Of a DNA stretch of 64,000 nt, positions 18,088 through 27,243 are shown piece after piece. Numbering within the stretch: position 1 is the stretch's first letter; each line of letters begins with the position of its first letter. Location of the stretch: the NCBI GenBank assembly GCA_049889695.1, contig JBMHCX010000006.1:248001-312000 (forward strand), written 5' to 3'. The notes below the pieces were generated by a model. That model worked only from the letters and a program-made list of their open reading frames with translations, was not told the DNA's origin and made no database searches. Made by a program: the position numbers and the translations under genes. The DNA comes from WTJH01 sp049889695. GTDB lineage: Bacteria; Bacteroidota; Bacteroidia; Flavobacteriales; Flavobacteriaceae.

Positions 18088-20904
18088 GTGGGGTATCCGT
18101 TTACAGCAATTGAGGCCAAATGGCAAGCCTATTGGCAAAATCATGAAACATTTAAAGCAGATCAACCGAGCGATTTGCCGAAATACTATGTCCTAGATAT
18201 GTTTCCATATCCGTCTGGGGCTGGCCTGCATGTCGGGCACCCGCTCGGCTATATAGCGACAGACATCGTGGCTCGCTTTAAGCGCCATCAAGGCTACAAC
18301 GTTTTGCATCCGCAAGGCTATGATTCCTTCGGATTGCCCGCAGAACAGTATGCCATTCAAACCGGGCAGCACCCAGCCATTACGACTCAGGAAAACATCG
18401 ATCGGTATCGGGAGCAAATGGATCGAATGGGATTCTCCTTCGATTGGAGTCGAGAAGTGCGTACTTCTAACGCTGATTTCTATCGATGGACTCAATGGAT
18501 ATTTCTTCAATTATTCGATTCCTATTATTGTTTCGATCAACAAAAAGCGCTTCCGATCGCTGAGTTGATCAATATTTTTGAAAGATCGGGAAGTGCTGGA
18601 CTTACCAATAGATTAGAACTAGAAGAAACCCCTTTCACCGCTGAAGACTGGAAGAGTTTTTCAGAAACACAAAAGGAAGAGGTCCTTCAAAAATTCCGAC
18701 TTACCTTCTTAGCAGAAACAGAAGTGAATTGGTGCCCGGAACTCGGGACTGTTCTCGCCAACGACGAAATTATCAATGGAGTTTCTGAAAGAGGCGGCTA
18801 TCCCGTGACTAAAAAGAAGATGAAGCAATGGGTAATGCGTATCAGCGTCTATGCCGAAAGACTTTTGGATGGGCTAGAAGGAATCGATTGGCCGGAACCC
18901 CTTAAAGAAATTCAACGTAATTGGATTGGTAAGTCTACCGGGGCAACGGTATTCTTTTCTCTTAAAGATCATCCCGATTCAATCGAGGTATTTACGACTC
19001 GTCCGGACACTCTTTTTGGTGTAACATTTATGACCCTCGCTCCAGAACATCCCTTAGTAGAGCAAATTACTACCCCCGACCAAAAAGAAGCCGTTCAACA
19101 GTATCAAGAAAAAACAGCCCAACGGTCCGAAAGAGATCGTATGGCAGATACAAAGACCATTTCTGGTGTATTCACAGGCGCTTATGCACTTCATCCGTTT
19201 ACCCAAGAACAAATCCCTATCTGGATTGGGGACTATGTGCTGTCGGACTACGGAACAGGCGCAGTGATGGCTGTTCCGTGCGGAGATGAGCGCGATTACA
19301 ACTTCGCAAAATATTTCAACATTCCAATAGCAAATATTTTTGAAGGGATAGATATTTCTGAAGAAGCGTTTACCGAAAAAGGAGATAAAATACCGTTGAA
19401 AGATTCCGATTTTCTCAATGGGCTAACCTATCAACAGGCAATGCCGCGTGTCATTGAGGCATTGGAGGCAAAAAAAATGGGACGAGGGACAGTCAACTAC
19501 CGCTTACGAGATGCCGTGTTTAGTCGGCAGCGATATTGGGGGGAACCGATTCCTATATATTTTAAAAACGGAGTCCCCAAACCCATAGCTGCTGAACACC
19601 TTCCCCTAGAGTTACCAGAAGTAGATCAGTATTTGCCGACAGCCGACGGCGCTCCCCCTCTGGGGAATGCAAAGGTGTGGGCTTGGGACACACAGAAAAA
19701 TGAAGTAGTTTCAAATACCCTGATTGATCAGAAAACCGTTTTCCCACTAGAACTCAATACCATGCCGGGTTGGGCGGGGAGCTCTTGGTATTTTTATCGG
19801 TATATGGATGCCACGAATTCGGAAGAATTTGTGTCTGCTGAAGCCGCTAATTATTGGAAGGATGTCGACCTCTATTTAGGCGGGCGAGAGCATGCTACTG
19901 GACATCTGCTGTATTCTAGATTTTGGCAAAAATTCCTCTTTGATCGAGCTTGGCTCCCTGTAGATGAATATGCGAAAAAACTCGTCAATCAGGGGATGAT
20001 CTTGGGTAGTACGGCATTTGTGCATCGATTGGAAGGAACTCAACAATACGTATCGGCAGATCACATCAACGGACGCAAGACTACTCCTATTCGAGTGGAT
20101 GTGAGTTTGGTGAACGATCAGGACGAAATTAAAATTAGCGATCTGCAACAATGGCAACCTCAGTTTGCAACGGCAACTTTTGAAGCTGAAAACAATACAC
20201 TTAAAGTGTCTCGGGAGGTTGAAAAAATGTCGAAGTCTAAATATAACGTTGTTAATCCAGATGCTATTTGCGATCGTTATGGAGCAGATACCCTTCGCCT
20301 CTACGAAATGTTTTTAGGCCCTCTAGAGCAAGCAAAACCGTGGAATACGGCAGGTATTTCAGGAGTGCACAATTTCTTAAATAAAGTCTATCGATTATAT
20401 GTACGAGACGACAAATGGCTGGTCAATGACGATAAGGCGGATCCTAAAGCCCTGAAGATTCTTCACGCGACTATAAAAAAAGTTCAAGAAGATCTAGAGC
20501 AATTGTCGTTTAATACTTCTGTCAGTGCCATGATGATTTGTGTCAATGAACTGACCGCTCTAAAATGCCATCAAAGAGAAATTTTAGAACCATTTGCTAT
20601 TCTCATAAGCCCATTTGCTCCGCATTTAGCAGAGGAGTTATGGGAAAAATTAGGGCATACTGGAGGTGTGAGTCGGGTTCCTTTCCCGGAGTATAATCCA
20701 AGCTATTTGGTGGAATCTGAAAAAAAGTATCCTGTATCCTTCAACGGAAAAGTTCGTTTTCAACTCACATTAGCCGCTGATTTAGATAAACAAGCGATTG
20801 AAGAAGCAGTTTTGGCAGACGAACAAACCTTAAAATATGTCGATGGAAAACCCATCAAAAAAGTGATCGTTGTACCAGGGAAAATCATCAACATTGTTGT
20901 CTGA
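18088..20904 (+). CDS. leuS: leucyl-tRNA synthetase
   Basis: A 938-residue class I synthetase that charges tRNA-Leu. The HIGH motif appears as HVGH (in PSGAGLHVGHPLGY, about residue 45-52) and the KMSKS loop as EKMSKSKYNVVNPD (about 713). The central editing domain includes TTRPDTLFGVTF and YGTGAVMAVPCGDERD. The gene starts with GTG and is divergent from ftsX. Confidence 0.97.
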   Translation: MGYPFTAIEAKWQAYWQNHETFKADQPSDLPKYYVLDMFPYPSGAGLHVGHPLGYIATDIVARFKRHQGYNVLHPQGYDSFGLPAEQYAIQTGQHPAITTQENIDRYREQMDRMGFSFDWSREVRTSNADFYRWTQWIFLQLFDSYYCFDQQKALPIAELINIFERSGSAGLTNRLELEETPFTAEDWKSFSETQKEEVLQKFRLTFLAETEVNWCPELGTVLANDEIINGVSERGGYPVTKKKMKQWVMRISVYAERLLDGLEGIDWPEPLKEIQRNWIGKSTGATVFFSLKDHPDSIEVFTTRPDTLFGVTFMTLAPEHPLVEQITTPDQKEAVQQYQEKTAQRSERDRMADTKTISGVFTGAYALHPFTQEQIPIWIGDYVLSDYGTGAVMAVPCGDERDYNFAKYFNIPIANIFEGIDISEEAFTEKGDKIPLKDSDFLNGLTYQQAMPRVIEALEAKKMGRGTVNYRLRDAVFSRQRYWGEPIPIYFKNGVPKPIAAEHLPLELPEVDQYLPTADGAPPLGNAKVWAWDTQKNEVVSNTLIDQKTVFPLELNTMPGWAGSSWYFYRYMDATNSEEFVSAEAANYWKDVDLYLGGREHATGHLLYSRFWQKFLFDRAWLPVDEYAKKLVNQGMILGSTAFVHRLEGTQQYVSADHINGRKTTPIRVDVSLVNDQDEIKISDLQQWQPQFATATFEAENNTLKVSREVEKMSKSKYNVVNPDAICDRYGADTLRLYEMFLGPLEQAKPWNTAGISGVHNFLNKVYRLYVRDDKWLVNDDKADPKALKILHATIKKVQEDLEQLSFNTSVSAMMICVNELTALKCHQREILEPFAILISPFAPHLAEELWEKLGHTGGVSRVPFPEYNPSYLVESEKKYPVSFNGKVRFQLTLAADLDKQAIEEAVLADEQTLKYVDGKPIKKVIVVPGKIINIVV

Positions 20905-21170
20905 TGTTCACCTTTCATCCATTTGAGTTTATTGGGATTGTAGCCGGTATTTTAACCTCGGTCGCCTTTGTCCCACAAATCCTAAAGATTTGGAAAACCA
21001 AATCGGCAGCCGATATTTCAACGGGCATGTATTTGGTGATGATTACAGGTGTTGTTTTATGGTTTATCTATGGCCTATACTTGCAAAGCTTTGCCATACT
21101 TTTGAGTAACGCAGTCGCCTTTAGTCTTCAATTGTCCGTTCTCATCTTGAAATTCTGGTATTCAAAATAG
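20904..21170 (+). CDS. SemiSWEET-type sugar transporter
   Basis: An 88-residue membrane protein with three helices, a single PQ-loop/MtN3 unit that dimerises to form a sugar pore. The PQ motif is in TSVAFVPQILKIWKTKSA (about 18-35), followed by the usual DISTGMY stretch. Its ATG shares one base with the leuS stop, so it is translated with leuS. Substrate unknown; SemiSWEETs carry small sugars such as glucose or sucrose. Confidence 0.88.
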   Translation: MFTFHPFEFIGIVAGILTSVAFVPQILKIWKTKSAADISTGMYLVMITGVVLWFIYGLYLQSFAILLSNAVAFSLQLSVLILKFWYSK

Positions 21171-21183
21171 CGTGTTTCGGATC

Positions 21184-21206
21184 GGGAGGAATATTCTCCC
21201 CTTTTA
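21184..21206 (+). terminator. probable terminator after leuS-SemiSWEET
   Basis: GGGAGGA (21184-21190) pairs with TTCTCCC (21194-21200), including one wobble, around a 3-nt loop. Only four T residues follow after one C, so it may be weak. The rest of the 150-bp gap holds a T10 run (21261-21270) and a CGATGG/CCATCG hairpin (21284-21303) of unknown role. Confidence 0.4.
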
Positions 21207-21320
21207 AATTCCTATTCGGCTGTTTATCTACGGCTGGTATCTGATAAAAGTCTTCTGGAATTTTTTTTTTGAGTTCTTGACTGCGATGGAAAAGCAACCA
21301 TCGACCTCAACAAATAAGAT

Positions 21321-21791
21321 TTAAAAATCCATTTGACGATGAATCTGTTCTTCTAGAGAAATAAATGTTTCAGTTCTGGAGACTCCAGGAATGGTTTGAA
21401 TACTACTGTTAAGCAGTTCCATTAGATGTTTATTGTCTCGACATTGGAGTTTGATGAAGATGCTCCAATCGCCTGTTGTATAGTGGCATTCCAATACCTC
21501 AGGAATTTTTTTTAAAAGAAGAACGGTGTTTTTATTATTACTGGCTTTGTCGAGGTAAATTCCGACAAAAGCGAGCGTTTTGTATCCCAATACGGAAGGA
21601 TCGACGATCATCTGCGAACCTTTGAAAAAACCAAATTGTTCTAGCTTGCGGATACGCTGGTGGACAGCCGCTCCTGAGATTCCTGCAGACTTTGAGATTT
21701 CTGTTACGGAAACACGGGCATTCTCCTTTAAGGAGCGAATGATTATTTTGTCGATACCGTCAATTTCCAAATTGTTGTTGTTTATTCGCAT
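21321..21791 (-). CDS. Lrp/AsnC family transcriptional regulator
   Basis: A 156-residue regulator with an N-terminal winged helix-turn-helix (IIRSLKENARVSVTEISKSAGISG, about 17-40) and a C-terminal RAM domain for amino-acid binding and oligomerisation (about 75-150). Such proteins respond to amino acids and control amino-acid metabolism. It is divergent from the DUF423 gene; no operator could be defined. Confidence 0.92.
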   Translation of the reverse strand: MRINNNNLEIDGIDKIIIRSLKENARVSVTEISKSAGISGAAVHQRIRKLEQFGFFKGSQMIVDPSVLGYKTLAFVGIYLDKASNNKNTVLLLKKIPEVLECHYTTGDWSIFIKLQCRDNKHLMELLNSSIQTIPGVSRTETFISLEEQIHRQMDF

Positions 21792-21842
21792 TGCGTTAGA
21801 TTTAGGGGCTTAAAAGATCCAAATTATTAAAAATTACGAAGT

Positions 21843-22244
21843 ATGAATCAAAATTATCGTGACTTTCTTTCTCTTGGAGTACTATTCGTGTTGGTGGGGA
21901 TAGTCGGGGGGGCTTTTGGAGCGCACGCATTGGAACCTTATTTACAGCCTGATGCCTTAGATGCATATCATACCGCTTGCGACTATTGGTGGTATCAAGG
22001 ATTCAGTTTAGTGTTGCTTTCCAGCGTCCCGCTTTTTCAGTCCTTGGAGATAAAAACACCCTTGCGCATGCTCGCATGTGGGGGTGGCTTGTTTTCCAGC
22101 AGTATAATGCTACTGTGTCTGGATGAACTCATGGGAGTTTACCTAGGATGGTTAGGGCCGGTGACTCCATTGGGAGGAAGCCTAATTATCCTCGCATGGA
22201 TAATGATCCTGATACAGCTTATAAAGACGAAAAGACAGGGTTAA
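21843..22244 (+). CDS. DUF423 family membrane protein
   Basis: A 133-residue protein with about four helices. The pattern GGAFGAHALEPYL near the N-terminus and GPVTPLGGSLIILAWI near the C-terminus identify the DUF423 (YgdD/TMEM256-like) family. Function unknown. Confidence 0.88.
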   Translation: MNQNYRDFLSLGVLFVLVGIVGGAFGAHALEPYLQPDALDAYHTACDYWWYQGFSLVLLSSVPLFQSLEIKTPLRMLACGGGLFSSSIMLLCLDELMGVYLGWLGPVTPLGGSLIILAWIMILIQLIKTKRQG

Positions 22245-22255
22245 GCTCCGTGCTT

Positions 22256-22993
22256 TTACTTCCCTAAGATGTAATTTTCGATCGCTCCTGTCATCGATGG
22301 CGATTTTTCGGTGGGTGCTGCGATGTCTATCCTGAGGTTGGCTGCTTCAGCTGCTTTTTGAGTACTGTTGCCAAAAACAGCAATACGCGTGTTGTTTTGT
22401 TCAAAATCCGGGAAGTTTTTAAACAAGGATTCTATACCAGAGGGACTAAAAAACACCAATACATCGTACTTCACGTCTCTTAAGTCAGATAGATCACTCA
22501 CGACGGTCTTGTATAATTGAACACGTGTCCAATCAATTTTCATATTATCTAGAACCTGAGGAATACTCGGTTTTAGGATGTCTGAAGTGGGTAATAGGTA
22601 TTTTTCAGATTTAAACTTTTTAAATGTAGCTTCTAAGTCGGCTATGCTTCGCTCGCCTACATAAATTTTACGCTTGCGATAGACCACATACTTTTGAAGA
22701 TAGTAAGCAACAGCTTCGGACTGACAAAAATATTTGGTGGTATCTGGGACTTTGTAGCGCATTTCTTCCGCCAATCGAAAATAATGGTCGACTGCATTTC
22801 TGCTGGTGAGTATCACGTTAGGGAATTGACCGAAATCAATCTTTTGCTGTCGAACATCCTTGCCTGTAAGGCCTTCCACGTGGATAAAAGGTCGAAAATC
22901 GACATCGATTTTAAACTTTTCTTCTAAACGTTTGTAAGGGGATTTTTCGGAGTTTGGGGCGGGTTGAGACACCAAGATCGTTTTAACTTTCAT
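22256..22993 (-). CDS. hemD: uroporphyrinogen-III synthase
   Basis: A 245-residue two-lobed protein of the HemD family, which cyclises hydroxymethylbilane in heme synthesis. Conservation in this family is low. The recognisable parts are the NVILTSRNAVDHYF motif (about 80-93) and the late DVLVFFSPSGIESLFKNFP stretch (about 180-198). It is 9 bp downstream of the DUF4271 gene and co-transcribed with it. Confidence 0.87.
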   Translation of the reverse strand: MKVKTILVSQPAPNSEKSPYKRLEEKFKIDVDFRPFIHVEGLTGKDVRQQKIDFGQFPNVILTSRNAVDHYFRLAEEMRYKVPDTTKYFCQSEAVAYYLQKYVVYRKRKIYVGERSIADLEATFKKFKSEKYLLPTSDILKPSIPQVLDNMKIDWTRVQLYKTVVSDLSDLRDVKYDVLVFFSPSGIESLFKNFPDFEQNNTRIAVFGNSTQKAAEAANLRIDIAAPTEKSPSMTGAIENYILGK

Positions 22994-23002
22994 GAGTGCA
23001 TT

Positions 23003-23668
23003 CTATAATTTGGTTGAACTAGCCCATAAAGTGAACATCACCCAAGGACTAATTTTAAGAGCACAAAGATACAGAATAAAAGATAAATAAGACCGGCGTT
23101 CTAATTTGAAATATTGTTGAACAACCCCTAGCTGAATCCAAAACAAATACATCAGATAAATAATTATGATGATCTGTAAACTGCTTACAGTGAAACCGTT
23201 AAATGAAGCCAGGCAGAGCAATAAAAAAGAACCATAGCCCCATCGGAACAATGCAGCGTTTGAATTGGCTAAGGTGGTGTAAGTACTTGGACTTGCCCCG
23301 AAAATAAAAAACAACAGTCGAGATAGTAGCCATCTCACCCCAAAACCGGTCAATACCACTATGCCAGTGGTCATGAAGTCGAACCAGTCCCAAGCTCGTG
23401 TGAACTGCAATTCATCATACAAATGAACGTATAAGGTGATAACAATACTGAGAAAAACAAAGTTGATCAAGCTAAATGGATCGGCTGAGCGGATATTGGA
23501 TTCTCGGTGAAATCTTTTGGGGAAGGGATTTCTATTTCTCCAGTTACAAAGGGCATAGAAACGATCAGTGTCTATATTTTTAAGAATAATCAACAAGATG
23601 AATAAGAGCAAAAAAACAGTTTTGAGTTCCCAGTCGTGTTGTTGAAAAAGGTTCTTCCATTCTATCAT
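23003..23668 (-). CDS. DUF4271 integral membrane protein
   Basis: A 221-residue protein with six or so hydrophobic helices and no signal peptide. It matches the Bacteroidota family DUF4271, usually next to hemD, as here. Function unknown. It carries an exact -7 box ending 4 bp before the ATG. Confidence 0.8.
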   Translation of the reverse strand: MIEWKNLFQQHDWELKTVFLLLFILLIILKNIDTDRFYALCNWRNRNPFPKRFHRESNIRSADPFSLINFVFLSIVITLYVHLYDELQFTRAWDWFDFMTTGIVVLTGFGVRWLLSRLLFFIFGASPSTYTTLANSNAALFRWGYGSFLLLCLASFNGFTVSSLQIIIIIYLMYLFWIQLGVVQQYFKLERRSYLSFILYLCALKISPWVMFTLWASSTKL

Positions 23669-23672
23669 AGTT

Positions 23673-23680
23673 CAAAAGTA
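23673..23680 (-). promoter_or_regulatory. -7 promoter box of DUF4271-hemD
   Basis: The minus strand reads TACTTTTG, an exact TAnnTTTG match, only 4 bp upstream of the ATG at 23668. A leaderless or near-leaderless transcript is predicted. Confidence 0.5.
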
Positions 23681-23742
23681 GCAAGAATCTAATTTTAAGA
23701 AAGTTTTTGGAGATAGGATCCAAATCATTGTCCTAGAGGATG

Positions 23743-23750
23743 TATTTTTG
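23743..23750 (+). promoter_or_regulatory. -7 promoter box of the mannose synthase gene
   Basis: TATTTTTG, an exact TAnnTTTG match, ends 5 bp before the ATG at 23756. No good -33 element is visible at the usual distance. Confidence 0.45.
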
Positions 23751-23755
23751 AACAG

Positions 23756-24463
23756 ATGAATAGCCTTGTCATTATTCCCACCTATAATGAAATCGAAAAT
23801 ATCGAAGCCATTATCACGGCCGTATTTGAGGTGTCTAAGGCGGTGGAAATTTTAGTGGTCGATGATAATTCTCCCGATGGGACAGGTCAAAAGGTTTTGG
23901 AATTAATCCCCCTAGTGAAGGGACAATTACATCTACTTCAACGCCCCATGAAGCAGGGCTTAGGGCGAGCCTATCTGGCAGGCTTTTCGTGGGCATTGGA
24001 ACACAACTACTTTGCCGTCATTCAGATGGATGCCGATTTTTCCCATGATCCCAAAGAAATCCCCCAAATGTTAACACAGCTGAAAGATGATCATATGGTC
24101 GTTGGTTCTCGCTACATCAAAGGAGTCAATGTAGTGAATTGGCCTATCGGAAGGATCCTGCTGTCCTATGGAGCTTCCTTCTATGTTCGTTGGGTAACAG
24201 CCATGCCCATCAAAGACCCGACAGCAGGCTTCAATGCCATCCGCACAGAGGTCCTAGAACACTTGCCCTTCGAGCAGTTGAAATTTATTGGCTATGCTTT
24301 TCAAATTGAGATTAAATATTGGGTGTGGAAATCGGCTTATCGAATCTCAGAAATTCCCATTGTTTTCACTAATCGTGAAAAGGGAGTGTCTAAAATGCAG
24401 GGCAATATCATTTGGGAAGCCCTTTATGGGGTTTTATATTTGCGATGGTTTAAAAAATATTGA
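23756..24463 (+). CDS. polyprenol-phosphate mannosyltransferase (Dpm1-like GT2)
   Basis: A 235-residue GT2 enzyme that transfers mannose from GDP-mannose to a polyprenyl phosphate. Motifs are IPTYNEIENIEAII, the nucleotide-binding VVDDNSPDGTG, the metal-binding QMDADFSHDP and GSRYIKG. There is no C-terminal membrane domain, as in the Dpm1 type. The product could feed lipid-linked mannosyltransferases such as the one at 59049-60398. The pyrC gene follows after 6 bp. Confidence 0.92.
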   Translation: MNSLVIIPTYNEIENIEAIITAVFEVSKAVEILVVDDNSPDGTGQKVLELIPLVKGQLHLLQRPMKQGLGRAYLAGFSWALEHNYFAVIQMDADFSHDPKEIPQMLTQLKDDHMVVGSRYIKGVNVVNWPIGRILLSYGASFYVRWVTAMPIKDPTAGFNAIRTEVLEHLPFEQLKFIGYAFQIEIKYWVWKSAYRISEIPIVFTNREKGVSKMQGNIIWEALYGVLYLRWFKKY

Positions 24464-24469
24464 TGCCCT

Positions 24470-25807
24470 ATGAAAAAGCTCCTCATTCAACAAGCAACAG
24501 TCGTTAACGAAGGTGAAACATTTGTTGGAGATGTTCTGATTGAAGGTGAAAAAATCACACAAATTGCAACGACAATTCCAATGGATGAAGATATGTCTGT
24601 ACTTGATGCTACAGGTCTCCACCTAATCCCAGGTTTAATCGATGATCAGGTACATTTTAGAGAACCCGGACTTACCCACAAAGCGGATATCGAAAGTGAA
24701 TCTAAAGCAGCCGTTGCAGGAGGAATTACCAGCTATCTTGAAATGCCCAACACCCAGCCGCAAACGACCTCTGCGGCAGCCTTTCAAGCGAAGTTAGACA
24801 GGGCTGCTGAAACTTCTTGGGCCAACTATAATTTTCTCTTCGGAGGGACCAATGACAATTTAGAGGAGATCAAAAACATCGATATTCATAAAGTTGCCGG
24901 CTTAAAATTATTTTTAGGCTCTTCTACCGGAAATATGTTGGTGGATGATGAGGCAGTATTAGAAGCCGTGTTTAAATCGACTCCCTTGAGAATAGCGGCT
25001 CATTGTGAAGACGAGCAGACCATCCGAACCAATTTAGCCAATCACAAAGAAATCTATGGCGATGATATACCTATCGATAAGCATCCCGTCATTCGAAGTG
25101 AAGAGGCTTGTTATAGGTCTTCTTCTAAAGCAGTTGCTTTAGCGCAGAAGACAGGAGCAAGGCTACATGTTTTTCATTTGTCTACCGCCAAAGAGTTGTC
25201 TTTGTTCACCAATGACTTGCCCTTAAAGGATAAAAAAATTACTGCTGAAGTTTGTGTGCACCACTTATGGTTTTCTGATGAAGATTATTCCGAAAAAGGA
25301 ACCTTGATCAAATGGAACCCCGCTGTAAAAAAAGCGACCGACAGAGCGGCCCTTTGGGAGGCCCTAAACGACGATCGCATAGATGTTATCGCTACCGATC
25401 ATGCACCTCACACCTGGGATGAAAAACAGCAAAATTACACACATGCACCCAGCGGAGGACCTTTGGTTCAGCACGCTCTTCTGGCACTTTTACATTCGGT
25501 GAAACAGGGAAAAATCACCCTTGAAAAATTAATCCAAAAGGCTTGTCACAATCCGGCTATCTTGTTTGATATTGCGGATAGAGGTTTTATTCGACCCGGA
25601 TACTATGCCGATTTAGTTCTAGTTAATCTCAATGAAACCTACACCGTGAAAGAGGACAATATCTTAGCCAAATGTGGGTGGTCGCCTTTTCTGGGACAAA
25701 CATTCGATGCTAGGGTAGAGCATACGATTGTGAATGGTCATATAGCATATAGTCAAGGGGAATTATTAAAAAGACCTGAAGTAAAACAGTTGACTTTCGA
25801 TCGATGA
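24470..25807 (+). CDS. pyrC: dihydroorotase
   Basis: A 445-residue amidohydrolase of type I dihydroorotases, which closes carbamoyl aspartate in pyrimidine synthesis. The catalytic Asp is in ATDHAPHTWDEK. The Lys expected to be carboxylated is in AGLKLFLGSS, and a further His is in AAHCEDE. The usual metal-binding HxH is DDQVHFREPG here, so the first His is a Gln. It overlaps the downstream lipoprotein gene by 4 bp (ATGA). Confidence 0.92.
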   Translation: MKKLLIQQATVVNEGETFVGDVLIEGEKITQIATTIPMDEDMSVLDATGLHLIPGLIDDQVHFREPGLTHKADIESESKAAVAGGITSYLEMPNTQPQTTSAAAFQAKLDRAAETSWANYNFLFGGTNDNLEEIKNIDIHKVAGLKLFLGSSTGNMLVDDEAVLEAVFKSTPLRIAAHCEDEQTIRTNLANHKEIYGDDIPIDKHPVIRSEEACYRSSSKAVALAQKTGARLHVFHLSTAKELSLFTNDLPLKDKKITAEVCVHHLWFSDEDYSEKGTLIKWNPAVKKATDRAALWEALNDDRIDVIATDHAPHTWDEKQQNYTHAPSGGPLVQHALLALLHSVKQGKITLEKLIQKACHNPAILFDIADRGFIRPGYYADLVLVNLNETYTVKEDNILAKCGWSPFLGQTFDARVEHTIVNGHIAYSQGELLKRPEVKQLTFDR

Positions 25808-26163
25808 AAAACAAGATGTCTTTTTTACTGTTAGGGTTCATATTTTGGCAATGTCAGGATCGCACTCAAATCCCAGTTCCCCAAAATTTAATACCCCCCA
25901 CCCAAATGGAAGATATTTTGGTGGATTTAAGTCTTATTGAATCCATGCAGAGTAGTGGCCGCGGACGTTTGGTCTACGACTATCAATTCAGTATGGAATA
26001 TATCTATCAGAAATATAAGATCGATAGCCTCCAGCTGATTTCGAGTCGTGCCTATTACGCTCAACATCCCAAAGATTTTTTAGAAATGCACAAGGCTTCC
26101 GAATATAAATTGGAGCGTATGGTGGACAGTCTCAATCGGGTGAAAAAACAACAAAAGGATTAA
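25804..26163 (+). CDS. DUF4296 lipoprotein
   Basis: A 119-residue predicted lipoprotein: MKNKMSFLLLGFIFWQC gives a signal with lipobox Cys at residue 17, followed by QDRT. The rest is helical and charged, with a MEDILVDLSLIESM segment typical of DUF4296. Function unknown. It is translationally coupled to pyrC and ends 2 bp before the end of the convergent epimerase gene. Confidence 0.83.
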   Translation: MKNKMSFLLLGFIFWQCQDRTQIPVPQNLIPPTQMEDILVDLSLIESMQSSGRGRLVYDYQFSMEYIYQKYKIDSLQLISSRAYYAQHPKDFLEMHKASEYKLERMVDSLNRVKKQQKD

Positions 26164-26165
26164 AA

Positions 26166-27176
26166 TCAGTCAGCGTTGAACCACTCTTTCCGTTGGTGAA
26201 TCGTTTCAATCCCCGCTTCCCAAGGAGTATATCTAAAGGAGCTCAGCCGTTCAATTTTTTGTCCATCGTAAGTAGCGGTGGAAAATAGATTATCGATTAA
26301 TCCCTTGCTTAAAGCCCTCTTTTTAAGTTTAAGTTGGCCGAGGATATAGTCCACACAATAAAACAGCCAAATACGATTTTTACTTAACAGACGACTTGGC
26401 CCTTCATGCTGCCAAGGCCTGGCGAGATCTGCAAAAATACTTTTATAGGTTGCGTTTTTAGCGACTAAAATAAAGCGTTCCCCTTGGATGTTTTCTTGCA
26501 TCAGCGTGTAAAGAGCTTGCGCCACATCGCTGGCGGTTACAAACCCTGTTTTAGCAGGCGGATAATAACTATTGCTCTTTTTAGCTCTATGGGTGAATGC
26601 TCCGCTGCTTCTTCGCCAATAGGCATTGGTAAGTATAATTCCAGGGTTAACTATCACAGTCGGGAGGCCTTCTTCTTGTCCTCTCCATACTTCCATCTCC
26701 GAAAGATACTTACTCCAAGCATAGGCCGTCTGATGCCGTTCAGGGTTCCATGTGCTTTCTTCATTCAAGGTTTGTCCATGAAGAGAACCCAATGCCGCAA
26801 TGGAACTGACAAAAGCAAATTTCTGAATCTTGTATTTTATCGATAAATCCACTAAAAGAGAAGTCCCTTGGATATTGGTTTCGAGTACTTTACTGTCGTC
26901 ATCGGGGGAAAAAGAAACTTTTGCAGCACAGTGATACACATGCGTGATGTTCTCAAAAGCCTCTTCTACAGCTACGATATCGAGGAGATCTGCCTTTTTC
27001 CATTGGAGTTGTTGATCTAATTGCTGTTTGGAGACCCCCAATAGTTCAAGATATTTTTCAGCCTTCTTTTTTTTAGACTCACCCCTGTAGATAGCAACAC
27101 AATTTTGCCCATTTTTCAGCATTATCCCCACTAAGTGAGATCCTACAATTCCCGTCGCGCCAGTAACCAATTTCAT
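26166..27176 (-). CDS. NAD-dependent epimerase/dehydratase family protein
   Basis: A 336-residue extended short-chain dehydrogenase. The NAD-binding glycine motif is TGATGIVGSHLV at the very N-terminus, and the catalytic YxxxK is YAWSKYLSE (about residue 146). I chose ATG 27176. The longer frame to 27404 would run across the tyrS promoter and start and is not credible. Substrate unknown; related proteins reduce dihydroflavonol-like or sugar substrates. It is divergent from tyrS. Confidence 0.88.
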   Translation of the reverse strand: MKLVTGATGIVGSHLVGIMLKNGQNCVAIYRGESKKKKAEKYLELLGVSKQQLDQQLQWKKADLLDIVAVEEAFENITHVYHCAAKVSFSPDDDSKVLETNIQGTSLLVDLSIKYKIQKFAFVSSIAALGSLHGQTLNEESTWNPERHQTAYAWSKYLSEMEVWRGQEEGLPTVIVNPGIILTNAYWRRSSGAFTHRAKKSNSYYPPAKTGFVTASDVAQALYTLMQENIQGERFILVAKNATYKSIFADLARPWQHEGPSRLLSKNRIWLFYCVDYILGQLKLKKRALSKGLIDNLFSTATYDGQKIERLSSFRYTPWEAGIETIHQRKEWFNAD

Positions 27177-27182
27177 AGATGT

Positions 27183-27190
27183 GAAAGATA
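27183..27190 (-). promoter_or_regulatory. possible -7 box of the epimerase gene
   Basis: The minus strand reads TATCTTTC (7 of 8 matches to TAnnTTTG), 6 bp upstream of ATG 27176. It is back to back with the tyrS box. Confidence 0.3.
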
Positions 27191-27218
27191 GTTCTTTTTT
27201 TTGCTTGAGATGAAAACA

Positions 27219-27226
27219 TATCTTTG
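27219..27226 (+). promoter_or_regulatory. -7 promoter box of tyrS
   Basis: TATCTTTG is an exact TAnnTTTG match, 17 bp before the tyrS ATG. A TTTG lies 15 bp further upstream (27200-27203), a little closer than the usual spacing. Confidence 0.55.
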
Positions 27227-27243
27227 CGCATATATAAAAAATC

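Noticed and set aside
21261..21303. T10 run and hairpin as a second terminator
   Set aside because: The T run and the hairpin are not in the right order for either strand.
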